Numbered from the stretch's first letter, positions 5,943 through 14,269 are shown. The stretch is 39,449 bases of DNA from Paulinella micropora (GCA_009731375.1 BJOX01000040.1:1061851-1101299); one strand, 5' to 3'. Notes: generated by a model not told the origin, from the sequence alone. A program made the numbers and translations.

Positions 5943-8900
5943 ATGATTGAAATCGCGAACTCATTCACCGACACCAAGCACACACAACTCACGGACGACC
6001 TTATTCAAAATATCATTTCAAGATATGAGAACGGGGCGCCCTGCGAGTATTATGAGAACCTGAACAGCGGGGTCTTCTTGTATGCCGATTTTGATATGAA
6101 GCACGACGAGAACAAGACCAAGGCCGAACACTTGAAAATCATAAATGAGCAAATTGTTCTTTTCTGCTTATCGTTTCAAATTGACCGCAAACTCGCAAAG
6201 ATTAAAATCGCAAATTCTAAAAAAAAGACTTCATTCCACATTATCAGCAAAGAGAAAAGATTCAACGACCCGCGAGAGATTAAAGAACTTATTGAAGATT
6301 ATGAGCTTAAATTTGATAAATCAGTATATTCAGGACCAGGAAAGAGGCAATTGTTCAGGCTGTTATATACGACCAAAAAAGGAGAAAATCGCCCCTTCGT
6401 CCCAGTTGATTCAATGACACTCAAGCCGATAAAGGTGAATCTTCAAGAATATAAGGATTATTTAATCAATGCGGGACCAATTGAACCCAACAAATCCGAG
6501 GACGAAGCACCTGAGGACGAAGCACCCGAGGAAGAAGACGAAGCACCAGACACACCACCAGAAGCAAAAGAACAACCTGAGGAGGACGAGGATGAAGAAG
6601 ATAATGACCTAATCAATCAAATCCTCAAAATTCTGAAAGATAAAAAGCCAGAAATCGCAGGAAATAATGGCTTCAAGAAATCTGAAATTCAAGGAACGAA
6701 TAAATTAATCATATATTTCAAAAGATTAAAAGCTTCATTTTGTGCTTTATGTAATCGCGAACACACCAGAGACGGGACTGATTTCTTGATATATCATTAT
6801 AACACAAAAGCCATTTATCTCGGATGTACTAAAGAGAATAAGACCTTTGAACGACTTGATGACAATAAGATTGAAGAGGCCGAGAGAGCAACAAACCAGC
6901 AAAAACTGATGACCATTCTGAAAGAAGCTAAAAAGAAGGAATATGTTGAGGCACTGATTGAAGCCGATAAAAAGGAATTCAGAGATGCGGGAATTGAGCC
7001 TCAAATCATTGACACGGCGGTCTTCTTATCTGAGAACGAAACAATCAAGAACGAGGTCCTTCAAGGTGAATCTGACATAATCGCAATAAAAGCACCCAAA
7101 GGAACAGGAAAGACTGAGCTGTTTATCCTTTTATTGACATTGATGGACAAGATAGCAAAAACAGACAAAGAGAGGCACGACCCGAACCTCTCAATATTGC
7201 TGATATCGTCGCGGATTAGCTTGGCGAAGAAATTCGTGGAAGACCTTGAAGCTCTGGGTCTTGAAGTATATTATGACATTAAAACCCAAACAATCGGCTT
7301 CAAGCATTACAAGCTCGCGATTCAATTGGATTCAATACACAGAAGCCAGCGGGAAAAATATGATATCATTATTATTGATGAAGCCCACCAACTGCTCGCT
7401 CATTTATATGCGGAATCATTTCTCAAGCAGGACAACCTGGACCGAAACCTCTGGAAATTTAAGAGCATAATTCAACGGTCTAAGAAAATTATGCTTCTAG
7501 ATGCGAATCTTAAAGTTGAAGATATTGAATATATTAAAGAGATAAGAAACTCCCCCCGAATGGTGAAATGTGCCTTTGATAGCGAAGTCAAAGATGCGAT
7601 TATCTCGTTATATTATGGAGTCAAGGCGGAGAACTTGCGAAGCTGTAAAATCACAAACGACGAGCCGACCGTAATCAAGATGATTATTGAACGAATCAAA
7701 GAAGGGAAGAAGGTCGCAATCTTTGGCAATTACTCAGCGAAAAGACTCTCAGCTCTTGCTTCATTGTTGAAGATGTATATGAACGACCCCGACCGCCTTC
7801 TCCTGATTACTTCCAAGACAATCACCTCTGAGAGAGTGGTCAATGCTCTCAAATCAGTCAATACTGAATTTTTGAATTATGATGTGATTATCTGCTCGCC
7901 AAGTGTTCAATCTGGGATTTCGTTCCATATTCCGAATGTTATATATCAGATTTTTGGCCTGTTTTGCAATCTGTCAGCAAATGCGATCGCCTCGACTCAA
8001 ATGCTCGGACGAATAAGAAACCCAATCAACCCTGAGGTCATTGTATCAATTCAAATGTCTAATTCTTATATTGTTTATAAAAACCCTTCAGAATATTTTG
8101 ATTATATACGAGTAAATCGCAAACACTTCGAAAAGGACCTAATCAGAAAAGCAGGCCTCGGGAATGTCAAATATAACAAATACGGACACATTGAACTTAT
8201 TGCGAATGAATTCATTAATGAAATTGTAAATTTTAAGATAACACAATCAGCAGAGAAGAAGGCATTTGTGCGGGACTTTATAAATCTTCAAGTTGTTGAA
8301 GGCATAAAATGCGAGTATTTAGAGACCGATATCACGACCGAGGAGACAAAACAAATAAAGCGAGAATTCAAAGATGCCAAAGTCAGAAACGACGAAATCA
8401 GAGCAAAAGAACTCGCTGATGCCCCAAATATTACTCAGGAAGAAATGAAGGATATCAACCGGAAACAACGGCACAATCTCGCTGAAGTTAATTATGAAGA
8501 ATTAACAGCAAAAGAAAAGAAGATTATAAAGACCATATACGGAGCCCCCGACGAGCTAGAAAATGAGCCCTTATTCTTCTTCATATACAACAATGACAAT
8601 ATAAAGGAGGTATTCAGAAACCGCCGAATATATTGCGGAGGATTTGAGACAGGGCTCCAAAAGTTCAAAGACATTGAAATCAAAAAAGAAATCAATCAAA
8701 ACAGACTGAGAGAAACAGAAAGCCATATATACACGAGAGAGACGAATGAGGCGATGGTCCGCTCAATGTTATTCAATTCAAAATTTCAGAAGCATAGGGT
8801 CCTGTTGAGTTTGCTTTCTTTGCTGGGTTTTAATTCATTTAATTCGGACAATCTAGCACAAAAAAAAGATATTATTGCGGGGTTTAAATCGTTTTTACTT

Positions 8901-9179
8901 GCTGAAAATAATCACAAGGAACTAGTCCAAATACTCGGGAAGCACCACCAAAAAGAGAAGACACTGAAAACACACTCAACGAACCCGAAATATCTGAAGA
9001 TAATGCTTGATTTCTTCAATCCTTCATTAACTGCTGAATTCGGCATAAAAATCAAAAAAACGGGGAACGATTACGAAATGATTGATATATATAATGAACA
9101 TTTTCGCACACTTGAAGATGAACCTCCTTATTATAAAGGGGCATATCTCCCACTGATTACACCGTATAAAGAAATATGA
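5943..9179 (+). CDS. Primase-helicase: AEP primase fused to UL9/OBP-like SF2 helicase
   Basis: A 1078-residue replication protein. The N-terminal archaeo-eukaryotic primase domain shows YADFDM (catalytic Asp49 and Asp51), TSFHI (Ser97, His99) and Asp125 (KFDKSVY). An acidic linker covers residues 184-222. A zinc finger follows with FCALCNREH (Cys267, Cys270, His274) and Cys295, as in primases of the UL52/PrimPol type. The helicase part has Walker A APKGTGKT (Lys390), Walker B IIIIDEAH (479-482), SPSVQSGISF (652-661) and QMLGRIRNP (686-694), matching herpesvirus origin-binding protein-type superfamily 2 helicases. Primase fused to this helicase is known from large eukaryotic DNA viruses. It should unwind DNA and lay primers at the element's origin. 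The C-terminal 380 residues are helical and unassigned. Repeat clusters flank the gene on both sides. Confidence 0.9.
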   Translation: MIEIANSFTDTKHTQLTDDLIQNIISRYENGAPCEYYENLNSGVFLYADFDMKHDENKTKAEHLKIINEQIVLFCLSFQIDRKLAKIKIANSKKKTSFHIISKEKRFNDPREIKELIEDYELKFDKSVYSGPGKRQLFRLLYTTKKGENRPFVPVDSMTLKPIKVNLQEYKDYLINAGPIEPNKSEDEAPEDEAPEEEDEAPDTPPEAKEQPEEDEDEEDNDLINQILKILKDKKPEIAGNNGFKKSEIQGTNKLIIYFKRLKASFCALCNREHTRDGTDFLIYHYNTKAIYLGCTKENKTFERLDDNKIEEAERATNQQKLMTILKEAKKKEYVEALIEADKKEFRDAGIEPQIIDTAVFLSENETIKNEVLQGESDIIAIKAPKGTGKTELFILLLTLMDKIAKTDKERHDPNLSILLISSRISLAKKFVEDLEALGLEVYYDIKTQTIGFKHYKLAIQLDSIHRSQREKYDIIIIDEAHQLLAHLYAESFLKQDNLDRNLWKFKSIIQRSKKIMLLDANLKVEDIEYIKEIRNSPRMVKCAFDSEVKDAIISLYYGVKAENLRSCKITNDEPTVIKMIIERIKEGKKVAIFGNYSAKRLSALASLLKMYMNDPDRLLLITSKTITSERVVNALKSVNTEFLNYDVIICSPSVQSGISFHIPNVIYQIFGLFCNLSANAIASTQMLGRIRNPINPEVIVSIQMSNSYIVYKNPSEYFDYIRVNRKHFEKDLIRKAGLGNVKYNKYGHIELIANEFINEIVNFKITQSAEKKAFVRDFINLQVVEGIKCEYLETDITTEETKQIKREFKDAKVRNDEIRAKELADAPNITQEEMKDINRKQRHNLAEVNYEELTAKEKKIIKTIYGAPDELENEPLFFFIYNNDNIKEVFRNRRIYCGGFETGLQKFKDIEIKKEINQNRLRETESHIYTRETNEAMVRSMLFNSKFQKHRVLLSLLSLLGFNSFNSDNLAQKKDIIAGFKSFLLAENNHKELVQILGKHHQKEKTLKTHSTNPKYLKIMLDFFNPSLTAEFGIKIKKTGNDYEMIDIYNEHFRTLEDEPPYYKGAYLPLITPYKEI

Positions 9180-9221
9180 ATTCAATAAAATCTTATATTA
9201 TTTTTTTTAATTAAGAAAAAT

Positions 9222-9543
9222 GAACGGGTGAATTGATACAAATTAAGCAAACGGAGCCGAATGGAGAACCCGAGAAAAATGAACGGGTGAATCAGTATCA
9301 AACGAGCAAACGGAGCCGAATGGAGGGGGCGAGCAGACGACACACGAGCAAACAAGTCAAAGCCCCGATTTTAAGGGGGGAATTTACCCGGCCATATTTT
9401 AATAAAGAAAAGGATAAAAATGAACGGGTGAATCAGTACAAATTGAGAGAAAGGAGGCGATTGGAGAGGGGACAAAATGAACGGGTGAATCAGTATCAAA
9501 CAAACAAAAGGAGACGAATGGAGGAGCGAGCATATGACGAGAT
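9222..9543. repeat. Iteron-like repeat cluster 2 (downstream of primase-helicase)
   Basis: Four units start at 9222, 9281, 9422 and 9479, each with the invariant GAACGGGTGAAT. Spacings are 59, 141 and 57 bp, nearly identical to cluster 1. The block GAATTTACCCGGCCATATTT and the following AAAGAAAAGGATAAAAAT are conserved with 5552-5586, and the final GCGAGCATATGACGAG is shared. The cluster is therefore a direct duplicate of 5388-5708, with the replication gene between the two. Confidence 0.85.
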
Positions 9544-9619
9544 GAAAACAACACGAAGAGCGGGATGGGGGACAAATGAGCACATTTTAGCCCGATGGGT
9601 GAGGAGAGTTAAAAGATGA
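9320..9619 (+). CDS. Low-confidence ORF through cluster 2
   Basis: An open frame crosses the second repeat cluster. The first in-frame ATG is at 9320. The product is very basic and carries NERVNQY repeats followed by KRRRMEE-like, NLS-type segments, and a C-terminal tail with two Trp (GWGTNEHILARWVRRVKR). The matching frame in cluster 1 is broken, so translation is doubtful. If real, it would be a small nucleic-acid-binding or nuclear-targeted protein. Confidence 0.25.
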   Translation: MEGASRRHTSKQVKAPILRGEFTRPYFNKEKDKNERVNQYKLRERRRLERGQNERVNQYQTNKRRRMEERAYDEMKTTRRAGWGTNEHILARWVRRVKR

Positions 9620-9801
9620 AAGAGAGAGACAGAGAGAGCCAGAGGAGGCTGAGGGGGGATTAAGCTGATTGAACAAAGCACCCCGCCCTGATATGTTTTT
9701 ATCGTACAATAAATAATTATTTTTTTATTTTTTTTTATTCGTATAAAATATACACCCCGCCCGAAATCGTTCAATCGTTTAATCGTTTAATCGTTTAATT
9801 G
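9620..9801 (+). promoter_or_regulatory. Upstream region with direct octamer repeats
   Basis: This spacer ahead of the 9802 start contains CACCCCGCCC twice (near 9679 and 9751), a TTCGTATAAAATATAC TATA-like site near 9739, and then four head-to-tail copies of AATCGTTTA/AATCGTTCA running up to the ATG. Direct octamers hard against the start codon look like an operator or leader-binding site. Confidence 0.45.
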
Positions 9802-10161
9802 ATGAATCTCGCCCGCGTTCAATTCCTTGAGATTGATAAATATTCAAATCTTAAATTCAAAATCAAACGAGCTCAGAAAGATGAATTTAAACTGATGACA
9901 AAACTCCAGACAGTAATCTCGCAAAAATACACCACCGCGAGCAATCCAATCTTTACAGCACAATCTGGCGACCTCTTAATCAAATTTTATAAAGTCAATA
10001 ATTTCAAATTCGTTGAAAATGGTCTTTATAATTTCCAATTCAAGACGGTTGAGAAAGAAGCCGAAAAAGACAAAAAGAAATACATTATTCTTAAAATCAC
10101 AAACACCCCCGAATTCGTGGAGATTGCCGAAAGCAATGAGAAGGAGGTCAGCCTCATATAA
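9802..10161 (+). CDS. Small β-rich protein, possibly OB-fold
   Basis: A 119-residue protein. I chose ATG 9802; an in-frame TTG immediately upstream is not a likely eukaryotic start. The sequence alternates hydrophobic and charged residues in strand-like runs (NLKFKIKRAQ, DLLIKFYKVNNFKFV, GLYNFQFKTVEKE, KKYIILKITN), which would suit a five-stranded barrel such as an OB-fold single-strand DNA-binding protein. No Cys, membrane or catalytic motif is seen. Its location directly downstream of the replication protein and second repeat cluster fits an ssDNA-binding role, but fold and function are inferred from pattern and context only. Confidence 0.6.
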   Translation: MNLARVQFLEIDKYSNLKFKIKRAQKDEFKLMTKLQTVISQKYTTASNPIFTAQSGDLLIKFYKVNNFKFVENGLYNFQFKTVEKEAEKDKKKYIILKITNTPEFVEIAESNEKEVSLI

Positions 10162-10210
10162 AAATAATAATTTTACATTTTTAAAAGTGTCTTAATGATA
10201 ATATAATGAG

Positions 10211-10618
10211 ATGGCGGTCGTATTAACAGCACCACCACCAACACCCCGAGCGGATGAAGGGGTTGAGCTTGAAGACCTTCGCGACGATTTAGAGACCGCC
10301 GAAAAATTGATTTTCAAAAATTGTGTTAAATGTGGCTGTGATTTCTTAACCGACAAGACGAGACGGTTCAAGAATTGCGAGCCGTGTCGCCGAATGAACA
10401 AGAACAAGAAACAGATTGATGTGTTCAACGAAACAATTGACAGGTTGAACAATCAAGACGGCCCCGACCCGATTGAAGAGCTTGACGAGCTGGTCGCCAA
10501 ATATAAGGACCTCATTCGGGTCGCGGGTGATGGCAATGAATTATTAATCAGGGCAATCAATATGAGAATCCGGGGGCTGATTGACCATTTTATCAAGTGC
10601 TTTGAAAATGATGATTAA
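10211..10618 (+). CDS. Zinc-ribbon protein
   Basis: A 135-residue protein with an acidic N-terminus. A four-Cys ribbon at about residues 37-60 has CVKCGC, then after a basic stretch CEPC. Charged helices form the C-terminal half (IEELDELVAKYKDLIRVAG and MRIRGLIDHFIKCFEN). The ribbon-plus-helix plan resembles the product of 873-1346, although the ribbon comes first there and has a different spacer. It lies 49 bp after the 9802 gene on the same strand. Likely nucleic-acid binding; the specific role is unknown. Confidence 0.65.
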   Translation: MAVVLTAPPPTPRADEGVELEDLRDDLETAEKLIFKNCVKCGCDFLTDKTRRFKNCEPCRRMNKNKKQIDVFNETIDRLNNQDGPDPIEELDELVAKYKDLIRVAGDGNELLIRAINMRIRGLIDHFIKCFENDD

Positions 10619-10634
10619 TATTTTTTATAAATAT

Positions 10635-10706
10635 ATAAACATAAAATATATAAGCATATAATATATAAGCACGGAGGAAAAGAGGCACGGCAAAAAAAAG
10701 AGAAGA
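10635..10706 (+). promoter_or_regulatory. Duplicated promoter/leader, copy 1
   Basis: AAACATAAAATATATAAGCA, then TATAATATATAAGCAC, GGAGGAAAAGAGGC and an A-run precede the ATG at 10,707. The same ~60-bp block stands at 11,005-11,065 before the recombinase gene. The repeated TATATAAGCA is the likely TATA-type core. Confidence 0.55.
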
Positions 10707-10964
10707 ATGTCGCATTTTTCACTGATACGAGACCCAGAACTTCGCGAGGCGGTTGAAGCTGTTCAGGGCGAGATTGACAGATTAGAGCACCATATCGCAA
10801 CATATAAGAACGGCGACACAGATGAATCTTATATAGATAAATCATTCAGAAAGATAGAAGAATATATTGAGGACATTCCGCACAGTTATATAAGCGACAT
10901 TTACAAAAAGAGATTAAAAACATATAAGAGCGACATTGAAGCATATAAAACAAATAACAGCTGA
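10707..10964 (+). CDS. Small helical hypothetical protein
   Basis: An 85-residue, mostly helical and charged protein (REAVEAVQGEIDRLEHHIA, then IDKSFRKIEEYIEDIPHSY). It contains several Tyr and no Cys. The upstream block is a near copy of that of the tyrosine recombinase gene that follows, so the two are probably co-regulated. It may be a small recombination accessory or structural protein, but nothing in the sequence proves a function. Confidence 0.55.
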   Translation: MSHFSLIRDPELREAVEAVQGEIDRLEHHIATYKNGDTDESYIDKSFRKIEEYIEDIPHSYISDIYKKRLKTYKSDIEAYKTNNS

Positions 10965-11004
10965 ATTAATTAATATAATTATTTATTTTTTTTTTAATTT
11001 TATC

Positions 11005-11065
11005 TAAACATATATATATAAGCATAAAATATATAAGCACGGAGGAAAAGAGGAACAGCGAAAAA
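11005..11065 (+). promoter_or_regulatory. Duplicated promoter/leader, copy 2
   Basis: AAACATATATATATAAGCAT, AAAATATATAAGCACGGAGG, AAAAGAGGAACAGCG and an A-run end at the ATG of 11,066. It matches 10,635-10,706 over about 60 bp with few changes, which points to shared regulation of the two genes. Confidence 0.55.
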
Positions 11066-12301
11066 ATGGATTTCAAGACGATTGAATTCAAGGACCACAA
11101 GGACCTCATAAACAAACTGAAGGCAATCACAAAAAGCCGATCGGAAAGCTTAATCATATTATTAATTGAGCTTATAAAGCAAAAAGGAGAAAATCAGACA
11201 TATTTGAAAAAAAATCTTAGATGGACTTTGAGCACACTTCAAAATATTGAAAAAGTGAATACAAAAGACTCATATCTGACACGATTGCGGAAGGCATTCA
11301 AAGAACAGCACCCGACAAAAGAAGCCGAGATTATCAAAGAATTGAAACTTACAGACGAAGAGCGAACCCTGAAGGCGACGACACAAATCAAACAGAGAAA
11401 CAAGAACCTGAAAGAAATCAAGAATTACGAACCCGCCGATGTTTTCAAGATTATGGACACTTTGAACAAGTCGCAAAAAATGACAGACTTGATTATATTG
11501 CTTCAATTAGCAACAGGTCGCCGTCTTATTGAGGTCTTAAGAATTACGAGCACACCACCAGAAAGCAAAGAACAAAAGAATTATATTGTGATTGACAAAG
11601 TCGCAAAAGACACGAAGGGAGCAATCAAGAATATAGAGGTCCCTCTGATTCATATGTCATATGACGATATGCGAACAGCCTGGGAAGCAGTGCGGGAGGC
11701 TTTAAACGATGAAGATAAAAAGAAAACAAATCAAGCATTAACAAATAAATTCGATTCGAGGGTCTCAAGAAGGATGAAGGAATTATTTAACGATAAAAAA
11801 GCGAGTAGCCACTTAGCCCGCAAGATATACGGGGCTTTGGCTTATCGAGAATTTGCTCCCGCGAATATGGACAGGAGCATATTCCTCGCGAAAGTGTTGG
11901 GGCACATTGAAGAGAGTGAAGCAAGCCGAAATTATGCCAATGTTAAAGCACGGACCCCAGCAATCGCAACCGAACCACAAGCACGGCAAGCTCTGGACAA
12001 ATTAGAAAATAAAATCAACACATTAGAGGACAAGGTCGCGGGGCTGAATGCTAATCTCCCGCAGAATGTGATTGATGCCTTAGCGATAATAAAAGCAATG
12101 AAGGACCAAAAAATTGAAATCAGCAACAGAAAAATCAGAGCCTTCGCACGGGTTGGAAGCATAAAAGCGAAATTTATCGGCGATATCGCGAGAGGCAAAC
12201 AACCAACAGAAGCAGGCAAAACAGAACCAAGAAAGAAGAACGATGAAGGGGCGATTTTAAGAAGAAGCGAAAGATTGAAAAACAAAACAATGAAAAAATA
12301 A
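11066..12301 (+). CDS. Tyrosine recombinase/integrase, possibly telomere-resolvase-like
   Basis: A 411-residue protein. The catalytic domain shows LATGRRLIEVLRI (Arg153), a β-hairpin with candidate Lys178/181/184 (IVIDKVAKDTKG), SHLARKIYGALAY (His249-x-x-Arg252), VLGH (His280) and SRNYANV (nucleophile Tyr290). This is a full active set for a tyrosine recombinase. Residues 1-120 form a helical core-binding domain. Residues 305-330 are coiled-coil, and 335-380 contain an HTH-like NRKIRAFARVGSIKAKF with a basic tail. The KIYGALAY helix after HxxR and the 28-residue Arg-to-His spacing recall bacteriophage protelomerases more than XerC/D, but this is from memory of family patterns. Probable roles are integration, inversion at the 634-bp repeats, or terminus resolution. 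Confidence 0.85.
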   Translation: MDFKTIEFKDHKDLINKLKAITKSRSESLIILLIELIKQKGENQTYLKKNLRWTLSTLQNIEKVNTKDSYLTRLRKAFKEQHPTKEAEIIKELKLTDEERTLKATTQIKQRNKNLKEIKNYEPADVFKIMDTLNKSQKMTDLIILLQLATGRRLIEVLRITSTPPESKEQKNYIVIDKVAKDTKGAIKNIEVPLIHMSYDDMRTAWEAVREALNDEDKKKTNQALTNKFDSRVSRRMKELFNDKKASSHLARKIYGALAYREFAPANMDRSIFLAKVLGHIEESEASRNYANVKARTPAIATEPQARQALDKLENKINTLEDKVAGLNANLPQNVIDALAIIKAMKDQKIEISNRKIRAFARVGSIKAKFIGDIARGKQPTEAGKTEPRKKNDEGAILRRSERLKNKTMKK

Positions 12302-12680
12302 ACTATATCATTTTCTTTTTTTTAAGTGCGGGCCGATGCACCAGCAAAAAAACATTAGCGACAATTAACACGGCAACGACGGACAAAACACCGCCGACCC
12401 GATTTTGTAAGAAATCCACAAAAGACGGAAAGACGGAAAAAGGGGAAAACAGAAAAACCAAAAAATCGTGTTTTTGTTTTTTTGTATATATAGGCACGGC
12501 GGGGCACACCTAAAAACGATGTTTTAAGCTGTTTAAGGTCTTTTTTTAATGTGTCTGTATATCGTCAGATGCTCGGGGCACACCTAAAAACGATGTTTTA
12601 AGCTGTTTAAGGTTATTTTTTTGTTTGTTAGTATATCCGCGACCCCTTTTTTAGGCAGTTAGAGCTGTTTAGAGCCGTTC
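12302..12680. other. Non-coding end region of the virus-like block
   Basis: No credible gene is seen in this stretch of about 380 bp after the recombinase. It contains two direct 40-bp repeats and a partial third copy of AGCTGTTTA. It ends in a GAGCCGTTCCCACGAGTG segment before a long TA microsatellite. This is the last sequence with the base composition of the block, so it is the candidate right terminus of the element. Confidence 0.5.
12500..12613. repeat. Two direct 40-bp repeats near element end
   Basis: CGGGGCACACCTAAAAACGA followed by TGTTTTAAGCTGTTTAAGGT occurs at 12,500-12,539 and exactly again at 12,574-12,613, 74 bp apart. Such repeats next to a recombinase gene could be its binding or recombination sites. 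Confidence 0.9.
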
Positions 12681-12688
12681 CCACGAGT

Positions 12689-12695
12689 GTATATA

Positions 12696-12746
<51 letters not shown>

Positions 12747-12828
12747 CACGTATGTATGTCTGTATGTATGTATGTATGTATGTATTTATAATTATGTATT
12801 TATGTATATATGTATATATATATTATAA
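12689..12828. repeat. TA / TG / TATG microsatellite at the boundary
   Basis: About 40 bp of TA dinucleotides, then TG, then TATG and TATT variants. It separates the virus-like block from host-type DNA, so the true junction is hidden in low-complexity sequence. Confidence 0.9.
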
Positions 12829-13426
12829 ATTTGGCGCAAACCGTCCTGTATTGCTGAACACACTGCGCAACCTTGCAGTATCTCAAGAGAGCAGGGAGCA
12901 GGAGTGGGTCGGCAGCTTGTTGGGGGGCCCGACGTGACCGCCAAGTTTGCGAACCAGCTTCGGCCCCGTAAGAAGGCAACTAGCCAACCTCTGCAACCCG
13001 TTTCCATGTATGGATAAAGATGGCGAAGTGCAAGAATGCAGGGTGGTATTGCTTGGGGTGTCGGGAGACGGGCAAGGCATCAAGAAGCTGTCAGGTTCCA
13101 CTTGGAACGGGCAGGTCCTGCCCGACCTGCCAAATGCAGTTTGAGACATTTCTCCACCGCAGCGTAACACCCGACTTTAGAGGTTTTTTACATCCAGGTG
13201 ACGCGCTACGAACAGACGCCCGTTTCGGATCACCTTGCACGCTGCCACGCCCGGAACTGAAGACGCATGCTTGACACGAACATCACGCAGCAAGGGTGCA
13301 TGAAGCAAATCAGGCACTCAGGCCTGGCCAGGGCGCGCACTCACGAGGTCGTCACTAGCGTCGTCTTACCCAGCTGCAATCAGAAACGCTTTGGCTAAAT
13401 CTAGCAATTAATATCTTGCCTGCATT

Positions 13427-13562
13427 GAAATTTCCACGCATGCATTGAAATCACTGCAAAATCTTCAATGTATGCATTGAAGTCATTTCGAAATGACTTC
13501 AATGCATGCATTGAAGTCATTTCGAAAATTTTAATGCATGCATTGAAATATCTGCATTGAAG
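13427..13562. repeat. Palindromic ATGCAT/CATTGAA satellite, block 1
   Basis: Irregular copies of TGCATTGAA and its complement, including the palindromic TTCAATGCATGCATTGAA type. The block sits just upstream of a splice-acceptor-like CTGTGCAG, so it would be intronic. Confidence 0.85.
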
Positions 13563-13618
13563 TCACTTGCAAATTTCCGTACACTCTTTACTGAAACCGT
13601 TGCTGTTATACTGTGCAG

Positions 13619-14258
13619 GTGTTAAGTTCCGCGGCGCTTTGAGTGGTGTAGCTGATTTTGACGTCATACGAGACACTTACCCTGACAACATGCACTTGTT
13701 ATGGAATATGTTCCAGCACCTCATCCAAACCACCTGGCTTTGGCAGCCAGGAGTTTTGAAGTCGAAAGGTGTGAATATCCAGCCTTTGCATCCATTTGTG
13801 GCGCGAGATAAGCAAGCTGGTGAATCAGACCAGGTCTACGTATACGCCGCAGCCATCCAGAAGGAGGAAGCCGCTTACCAAGTCCAAGCCAATGATGTTC
13901 AAGCGTGCATGGACTTGTACGCTCTCTTTGGACTCGATGAGGATGCAAGGTACGAAGTCTGCAGTCGATTCAAGAGCATCCGAGCACTTCCTCGTCAAAT
14001 CGGCACAGGTTCCCCGTACAAGAATTTCGGAACTTTCAACATCGCCAGCGCACACTTCTTTTTGCAATACTGAAGCTGGATCTATGATGGCGTACCAGGC
14101 GGCCATGCACCAGCCAAATTGGAAATTATCAAGAAGATGTTCAGTCTTGCCAAGTTAGTCTCGCGAAAAAGTCTGCCATGTCACGTGGATAGGGGCTTGG
14201 GAGATTACATAGTTCGACAGGTCCATAACACAAGCATATGGGCATTTAAACTTCAGTG
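13619..14258 (+). pseudogene. Transposase-like central exon with in-frame TGA
   Basis: Opening after the acceptor CTGTGCAG, one frame runs with a single TGA (14,071-14,073) to about 14,258. Sequence on both sides looks coding: upstream VRDTYPDNMH-type residues, downstream SWIYDGVPGGHAPAKLEIIK. The uniform coding look on both sides of the stop suggests either a recent nonsense mutation or readthrough. A donor inside the region cannot be excluded. Confidence 0.45.
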
Positions 14259-14269
14259 ATGCATGAATT

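Noticed and set aside
5388-9543. CRISPR array
   Set aside because: Repeats are 45 bp, irregularly spaced, with related tails and no unique spacers, in a eukaryotic-viral context.
11041-11065. Bacterial ribosome-binding site GGAGG upstream of the recombinase
   Set aside because: It lies about 20 bases from the start and is part of a duplicated leader next to host DNA with introns; bacterial-type initiation is unlikely.
12303-12509. Minus-strand 68-codon frame with a hydrophobic segment
   Set aside because: No ATG start (only GTG), overlaps the 40-bp repeat region, and low-complexity Phe/Lys ends; not a credible membrane protein.
1-12680. Integrated virophage or polinton
   Set aside because: No major or minor capsid protein, packaging ATPase, protease or protein-primed polymerase is readable in the visible part; this remains open only for sequence outside the window.
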